The translations under genes were made by a program, and so were the position numbers. Shown one piece after another: positions 60,504-64,000 of a stretch of DNA of 64,000 bases (position 1 is the stretch's first letter; every line of letters starts with the position of its first letter). The stretch covers positions 17,797 through 81,796 of the forward strand of contig JOFO01000027.1 of the NCBI GenBank assembly GCA_000721275.1. Direction: 5' to 3'. The stretch comes from Microtetraspora glauca (GTDB lineage: Bacteria > Actinomycetota > Actinomycetes > Streptomycetales > Streptomycetaceae). The notes under the pieces were generated by a model. It saw nothing but the letters and a program-made list of their open reading frames with translations. It was not told the origin of the DNA and did not search any database.

Positions 60504-61742
60504 TCAGATCGGCAGGGTGACACGCATCACCAGGCCGCCGCCCTCGCGGGGCTCCGCGCTGATGCGCCCGCCGTGCGCCCGGGCCACCGAGCGCGCGATC
60601 GACAGACCGAGCCCGACACCCTTGTCGCTGCCGGTCCGCTCCTGCCTCAGCCGCCGGAACGGCTCGAACAGATTGTCGATCTCGTACGCAGGGACCACCG
60701 GGCCCGTGTTCGACACCACGAGCACCGCCTGGCCGTGCTGGGCCTCCGTGGTCACCTCGACCCAGCCGCCCTCCGGGACGTTGTACCGGACGGCGTTCTG
60801 GAGCAGGTTCAGGGCGATCCGCTCCAGCAGCACGCCGTTGCCCTGCACCACGACCGGGGGCCGCTCGCCGCGCATCTCGACGCCCCTGGCCTCGGCCTCC
60901 GCGTGGACCTGGTCGACCGCCCGCTCGGCGACCTCGGCGAGGTCGACGGGCTTGCGCTCCACGATCTGGTTGTCGCTGCGGGCGAGCAGCAGCAGGCCCT
61001 CGACCAGCTGCTCGCTGCGCTCGTTGGTGGCCAGCAGGGTCTTGCCGAGCTGCTGGAGCTCGACCGGCGCCCCGGGGTCGGAGAGGTGGACCTCCAGGAG
61101 GGTGCGGTTGATCGCCAGCGGGGTCCGCAGCTCGTGCGAGGCGTTGGCGACGAAGCGCTGCTGGGCGGTGAAGGCCCGCTCCAGGCGGTCCAGCATCTCG
61201 TCGAAGGTGTCCGCCAGCTCCTTCAGCTCGTCGTCCGGGCCGTCCAGCTCGATCCGGCGGGCCAGGTCGGAACCGGCCACCTGCCGGGCGGTGCGGGTGA
61301 TCCGGCCGAGCGGCGAGAGCACCCGGCCCGCCATGGCGTAGCCGAAGGCGAAGGCGATGATGCTCAGCCCGAGCAGGGCGAAGAGCGAGCGGCGCAGCAG
61401 GTCCTGGAGCGCCAGGTCGGTCTGGTGGCGCAGGCAGATCGAGACGGCCGCGTTGAACTGCTCGCCGGTGCCCTTGTCGGGCAGCACGCACTCCGCCGTG
61501 GTGGGCAGGACCCGCCCCTCGACGATCTTGAACGGCAGCCGGGCGACGCTGTCGGTGAGGCTCTGCGCGGTGAAGAGGTAGATGATCGACAGCAGCAGGA
61601 TGCCGGCGATCAGGAACATGCCGCCGTACAGCAGCGTGAGCCGTATCCGGATGGTGGGCCGGAGCAGCGGTCTGACCGGGTCCCGGGGGTCCCAGGTGGG
61701 CTTCGGCGGCGCCTGCGGGTGCGGCACCGGGGTGGTGGCCAT
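60504..61742 (-). CDS. cutS: CutS sensor histidine kinase
   Basis: A 412-residue sensor with two membrane segments (about residues 32-55 and 145-165). The extracytoplasmic part between them carries two cysteines (AECVLPDKG and VSICLRHQ), as known for CutS. HAMP (RVLSPLGRITRTARQVAG), HisKA (VANASHELRTPLAINRTL) and HATPase (LLQNAVRYN, GVGLGLSIARS) follow. Gene order with cutR, DUF4193 and the phosphatase gene matches the S. coelicolor cutRS region. The cysteines suit a redox or secretion-stress signal. Confidence 0.9.
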   Translation of the reverse strand: MATTPVPHPQAPPKPTWDPRDPVRPLLRPTIRIRLTLLYGGMFLIAGILLLSIIYLFTAQSLTDSVARLPFKIVEGRVLPTTAECVLPDKGTGEQFNAAVSICLRHQTDLALQDLLRRSLFALLGLSIIAFAFGYAMAGRVLSPLGRITRTARQVAGSDLARRIELDGPDDELKELADTFDEMLDRLERAFTAQQRFVANASHELRTPLAINRTLLEVHLSDPGAPVELQQLGKTLLATNERSEQLVEGLLLLARSDNQIVERKPVDLAEVAERAVDQVHAEAEARGVEMRGERPPVVVQGNGVLLERIALNLLQNAVRYNVPEGGWVEVTTEAQHGQAVLVVSNTGPVVPAYEIDNLFEPFRRLRQERTGSDKGVGLGLSIARSVARAHGGRISAEPREGGGLVMRVTLPI

Positions 61743-61746
61743 CGGT

Positions 61747-62400
61747 TCAGATCCGGTAGCCGGAGCCGGGGACGGTGACGATGACGGGCGGCTCGCCCAG
61801 CTTGCGCCGCAGCGTCATCACGGTGACCCGGACCACGTTGGTGAACGGGTCGGTGTTCTCGTCCCACGCCTTCTCCAGGAGCTGCTCCGCCGAGACGACG
61901 GCGCCCTCGGAGCGCATCAGCACCTCCAGGACGGCGAACTCCTTGGGCGCGAGCTGCACCTCGCGGCCGTCCCGGAAGACCTCGCGGCGGTTGGGGTCGA
62001 GCTTGATGCCGGCCCGCTCCAGGACCGGCGGCAGCGGCACGGAGGTGCGGCGCCCGAGGGCGCGCACGCGCGCGGTGAGCTCGGTGAAGGCGAAGGGCTT
62101 GGGGAGGTAGTCGTCGGCGCCCAGCTCCAGGCCCTCGACCCGGTCGCTGACGTCGCCGGAGGCGGTGAGCATCAGGATCCGGGTGGGCATGCCCAGTTCG
62201 ACGATCTTGCGGCAGACGTCGTCGCCGTGGACCAGGGGCAGGTCGCGGTCGAGGACGACGACGTCGTAGTCGTTGACCCCCACGCGCTCCAGGGCGGCGG
62301 CGCCGTCGTACACGACGTCGACGGCCATGGCCTCCCGGCGCAGTCCGGTGGCCACCGCATCGGCGAGCAGCTGCTCGTCCTCGACGACGAGTACGCGCAC
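61747..62400 (-). CDS. cutR: CutR response regulator
   Basis: A 217-residue OmpR-type regulator: VRVLVVEDEQ, VVVLDRDLPLVHGD with the phospho-Asp, LPKPFAF, and a winged helix ending VPGSGYRI. The GTG at 62400 has AAGGAAG upstream. It lies 4 bp before cutS. CutRS affects antibiotic production and secreted-protein folding in Streptomyces. Confidence 0.9.
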   Translation of the reverse strand: MRVLVVEDEQLLADAVATGLRREAMAVDVVYDGAAALERVGVNDYDVVVLDRDLPLVHGDDVCRKIVELGMPTRILMLTASGDVSDRVEGLELGADDYLPKPFAFTELTARVRALGRRTSVPLPPVLERAGIKLDPNRREVFRDGREVQLAPKEFAVLEVLMRSEGAVVSAEQLLEKAWDENTDPFTNVVRVTVMTLRRKLGEPPVIVTVPGSGYRI

Positions 62401-62763
62401 GTCGTTCTTCCTTCCCTCCGGCACCCGGTCCGGGCGGGCCGGGGGCGCTGCTGAGCACTGACTGTGCGTGTCCATCCTGCCCCGTACGCGCGTAAACCGG
62501 CTGTAAGTCGGCGGGGCCCGGCCGCCCGCGCGGGTGCGGCTGGTGGGGCCCGAGGGGCGGGTGGGGAAGCGGCACCGAGAATTCACCGGACTCGGGGGGA
62601 AGTTGAGGTTTCCGGCTCCTGAGGGGTGGGGAGGAGGTGTGCACACCCCGCGATCACGCCCTGCTTGTGGCACGCCCACGGCTCTCTTCCGTCCCCCGGG
62701 AGAGCGTGTGATCCACCCACCCCCGGCACACCCCCGTGCCGCCGGAACCATGAGGAGGGGCGC
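62401..62763. other. Divergent promoter region of cutR and the small gene
   Basis: A 363-bp gap without a convincing ORF. It must hold the cutR promoter, and possibly that of the 60-residue gene. No clear operator repeat was found. Confidence 0.4.
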
Positions 62764-62946
62764 ATGGACGCTTTCACCGCAGGGCTGCTGCACCGCATCA
62801 GGACCACGCAGTCGGACCTCACGCGGGCCCGCGAGACCGGCGACGACTACCTCGCGGACGTCGAGCAGGCCGAGCTGGAGGACCTGCACCGGCTGGCCGC
62901 CGAGCACGGCGTGGAAATCGCGTCGGCCTGCGCGCAGAGCGCCTGA
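62764..62946 (+). CDS. Small conserved actinobacterial protein
   Basis: A 60-residue acidic helical protein (MDAFTAGLLHRIRTTQSDL, YLADVEQAELEDLHRLAAEHGVE). GAGGAGGGG lies just before the ATG, a strong ribosome site. It resembles small proteins found beside cutR in Streptomyces. Its function is unknown. It is followed by a terminator. Confidence 0.8.
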   Translation: MDAFTAGLLHRIRTTQSDLTRARETGDDYLADVEQAELEDLHRLAAEHGVEIASACAQSA

Positions 62947-62970
62947 GCGACGCCGCTCCCCGGAGCGGCG

Positions 62971-63010
62971 CGGCGGTGCCCCGGAACCGTTCGGTTCCGG
63001 GGCACCGCCG
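62971..63010. terminator. Strong bidirectional terminator
   Basis: A perfect 18-bp stem (CGGCGGTGCCCCGGAACC and complement) with a GTTC loop between convergent genes. Confidence 0.92.
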
Positions 63011-63040
63011 TGTCCGGGTCCGCCCGGTCGTGCCGGGCGC

Positions 63041-63850
63041 TCAGTCGTGCCAGGCGCCGAGCCGGTCGAGCAGCTCCTGGAGCGGTCCGAAAAGGCCGTC
63101 GGGGGCCGCCACGGCCAGTTCTCCGGACTCGGGCTCCCCCGGGCGCCCGCCGGTGCGCGCGCCCGCCTCGCGGGCGATCAGGGCCCCTGCGGCGTGGTCC
63201 CAGGGGTTGAGCCCGCGCTCGTAGTACGCGTCGAGCCGGCCGGCCGCGACGTCGCACAGGTCGATGGCGGCGGAGCCGCCCCGCCGGATGTCCCGGACCA
63301 GCGGAAGGACCTCGCGGACGACCTCGGCCTGGTGGGCGCGGCGGGACTGCACGTAACCGAAGCCGGTGCCGAGCAGGGCCTGGTCGAAGGGGGGCGCGGT
63401 GCGGACGGCTAGCCGCCGCTCGCCCAGGTACGCGCCGCCGCCGAGGACGGCGCGGAAGGTCTCGCCGCGCAGCGGGGCCTCGACGACGCCGACGACGGTC
63501 TCGCCCTCGTACTCGGCGGCGATGGAGACCGCCCAGGACGGGAGGCCGTAGAGGTAGTTCACGGTGCCGTCGAGGGGGTCGATGACCCAGCGGACACCGC
63601 TGGTGCCGGTGGTGGCCGCGCCCTCCTCGCCGAGCAGGCCGTCGTGGGGGCGGTGCTCGGCGAGGAAGCCGGTGATCAGCTTCTCGGCGGCGATGTCCAT
63701 CTCGGTGACGACGTCGATGGCGCTGGTCTTGGTGGCGGCGACGGCCAGGTCCTCGGGGCGGCCGTCGCGCAGCAGGGCGCCGGCCCGCCGCGCGGCCTCC
63801 AGGGCCAGGTCGAGGAGTTCGGCGAGCAGGGGGGCGGGGGCGGGGGTCAC
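63041..63850 (-). CDS. Inositol-monophosphatase-family phosphatase
   Basis: A 269-residue Mg-dependent phosphatase: DVVTEMDIAAEKLI, GEEGA, the WVIDPLDGTVNYLYGLP metal site, and the C-terminal WDHAAGALIAREAG motif. Substrates of the family include inositol phosphate, histidinol phosphate and fructose bisphosphate. It lies between cutR and ferrochelatase, as in S. coelicolor. Confidence 0.93.
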   Translation of the reverse strand: MTPAPAPLLAELLDLALEAARRAGALLRDGRPEDLAVAATKTSAIDVVTEMDIAAEKLITGFLAEHRPHDGLLGEEGAATTGTSGVRWVIDPLDGTVNYLYGLPSWAVSIAAEYEGETVVGVVEAPLRGETFRAVLGGGAYLGERRLAVRTAPPFDQALLGTGFGYVQSRRAHQAEVVREVLPLVRDIRRGGSAAIDLCDVAAGRLDAYYERGLNPWDHAAGALIAREAGARTGGRPGEPESGELAVAAPDGLFGPLQELLDRLGAWHD

Positions 63851-63861
63851 GGCGTGGCTCC

Positions 63862-64000
63862 TCAGGCGTAGGGGCTGTCGGCGCCGGCGGCGGCCGGGTG
63901 CTCGGTGCGGGCGGGGCAGCAGCCGATGGGGCAGAGGTCGTGGGAGGGTCCGAGGGCGCCCAGGGCGCAGCGCTCCGCGCGCGTGCCGCGTTCGGCGGCG
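63862..64000 (-). CDS. hemH: Ferrochelatase C-terminal end (partial)
   Basis: Only the last 45 residues are in the window, ending SPYA at TGA 63862. [23 protein letters not shown] is the Cys-rich tail typical of actinobacterial ferrochelatases, whose cysteines hold an iron-sulfur cluster. The inositol-monophosphatase gene follows after 11 bp. The rest of the gene lies beyond the right edge, so the call rests on the tail and gene order. Confidence 0.7.
   Translation of the reverse strand, partial: AAERGTRAERCALGALGPSHDLCPIGCCPARTEHPAAAGADSPYA

Noticed and set aside
1..64000. tRNA genes, CRISPR arrays, insertion sequences or phage integrases
   Set aside because: No cloverleaf-like sequence, regular repeat-spacer array, transposase or integrase ORF was recognised by eye.

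Overview
The window is high-GC DNA (GTG and TTG starts, strong third-position GC, overlapping ATGA/GTGA stop-start junctions) from an actinomycete, almost certainly a Streptomyces. The right part matches a conserved Streptomyces core block (KdpDE, dut, DUF3710, DUF4193, CutRS, inositol monophosphatase, ferrochelatase end). The left and middle parts are accessory. No rRNA, tRNA, CRISPR array or insertion sequence was recognised.

Region 1 (1-24.5 kb) is a large arsenic locus with six ArsR-type repressors. Resistance functions are an ArsP-type organoarsenical permease, an ArsC arsenate reductase with its thioredoxin reductase, an ACR3 arsenite pump, two ArsO-like flavin monooxygenases plus a third partial flavoprotein, and an ArsN-like acetyltransferase. 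It also holds the two enzymes linked to bisenarsan-type organoarsenical synthesis: an EPSP-synthase homologue expected to join arsenate to enolpyruvate, and a cofactor-independent phosphoglycerate mutase homologue (BsnN type) expected to move arsenic onto carbon. These are translationally coupled to a small unknown protein and to a CTP-synthase-type amidotransferase that has lost its catalytic His. A Pst-like transporter (PstS, fused PstC-PstA, PstB) beside them could import arsenate. Two unfamiliar genes belong here: a secreted peptide made of five GAGWD repeats and a protein with nine Cys-Cys pairs. A 48-bp element is repeated, at nearly identical distance, upstream of the peptide gene and of a Cys-containing gene 3.4 kb away. 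No decarboxylase or polyketide synthase is in view, but a PLP aminotransferase is.

Region 2 (24.5-29.5 kb) looks like a miniature microcin C-type system: a 19-residue peptide ending in Asn, an attenuator-like hairpin, an MFS exporter, an MccB/ThiF-like adenylating enzyme, and a convergent GNAT acetyltransferase that could give immunity. Upstream lie a DUF5819-like gene and an HTTM gene resembling an SdpA/SdpB pair.

Region 3 (29.7-45 kb) is mixed accessory DNA. Its centre is a tight operon of a MurA-like enolpyruvyl transferase, a 5'-nucleotidase-like metallophosphatase, two dCTP-deaminase paralogues with complementary active-site losses, and a glycosyltransferase. This suggests an uncharacterised nucleotide-derived product. 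Nearby are an HTH regulator, a kinase-like gene, a flavoprotein, a beta-lactamase-fold hydrolase, HEPN-like genes, broken genes and a receptor-type Ser/Thr kinase.

Region 4 (45.4-64 kb) is core genome: RNA methyltransferase, APC permease, a TrkA pair, DUF3159, an OB-fold protein, KdpDE without kdpFABC, an ABC ATPase, DUF3710, dUTPase, a thioesterase, a DUF3093-like protein, DUF4193, CutRS, inositol monophosphatase and the end of ferrochelatase.
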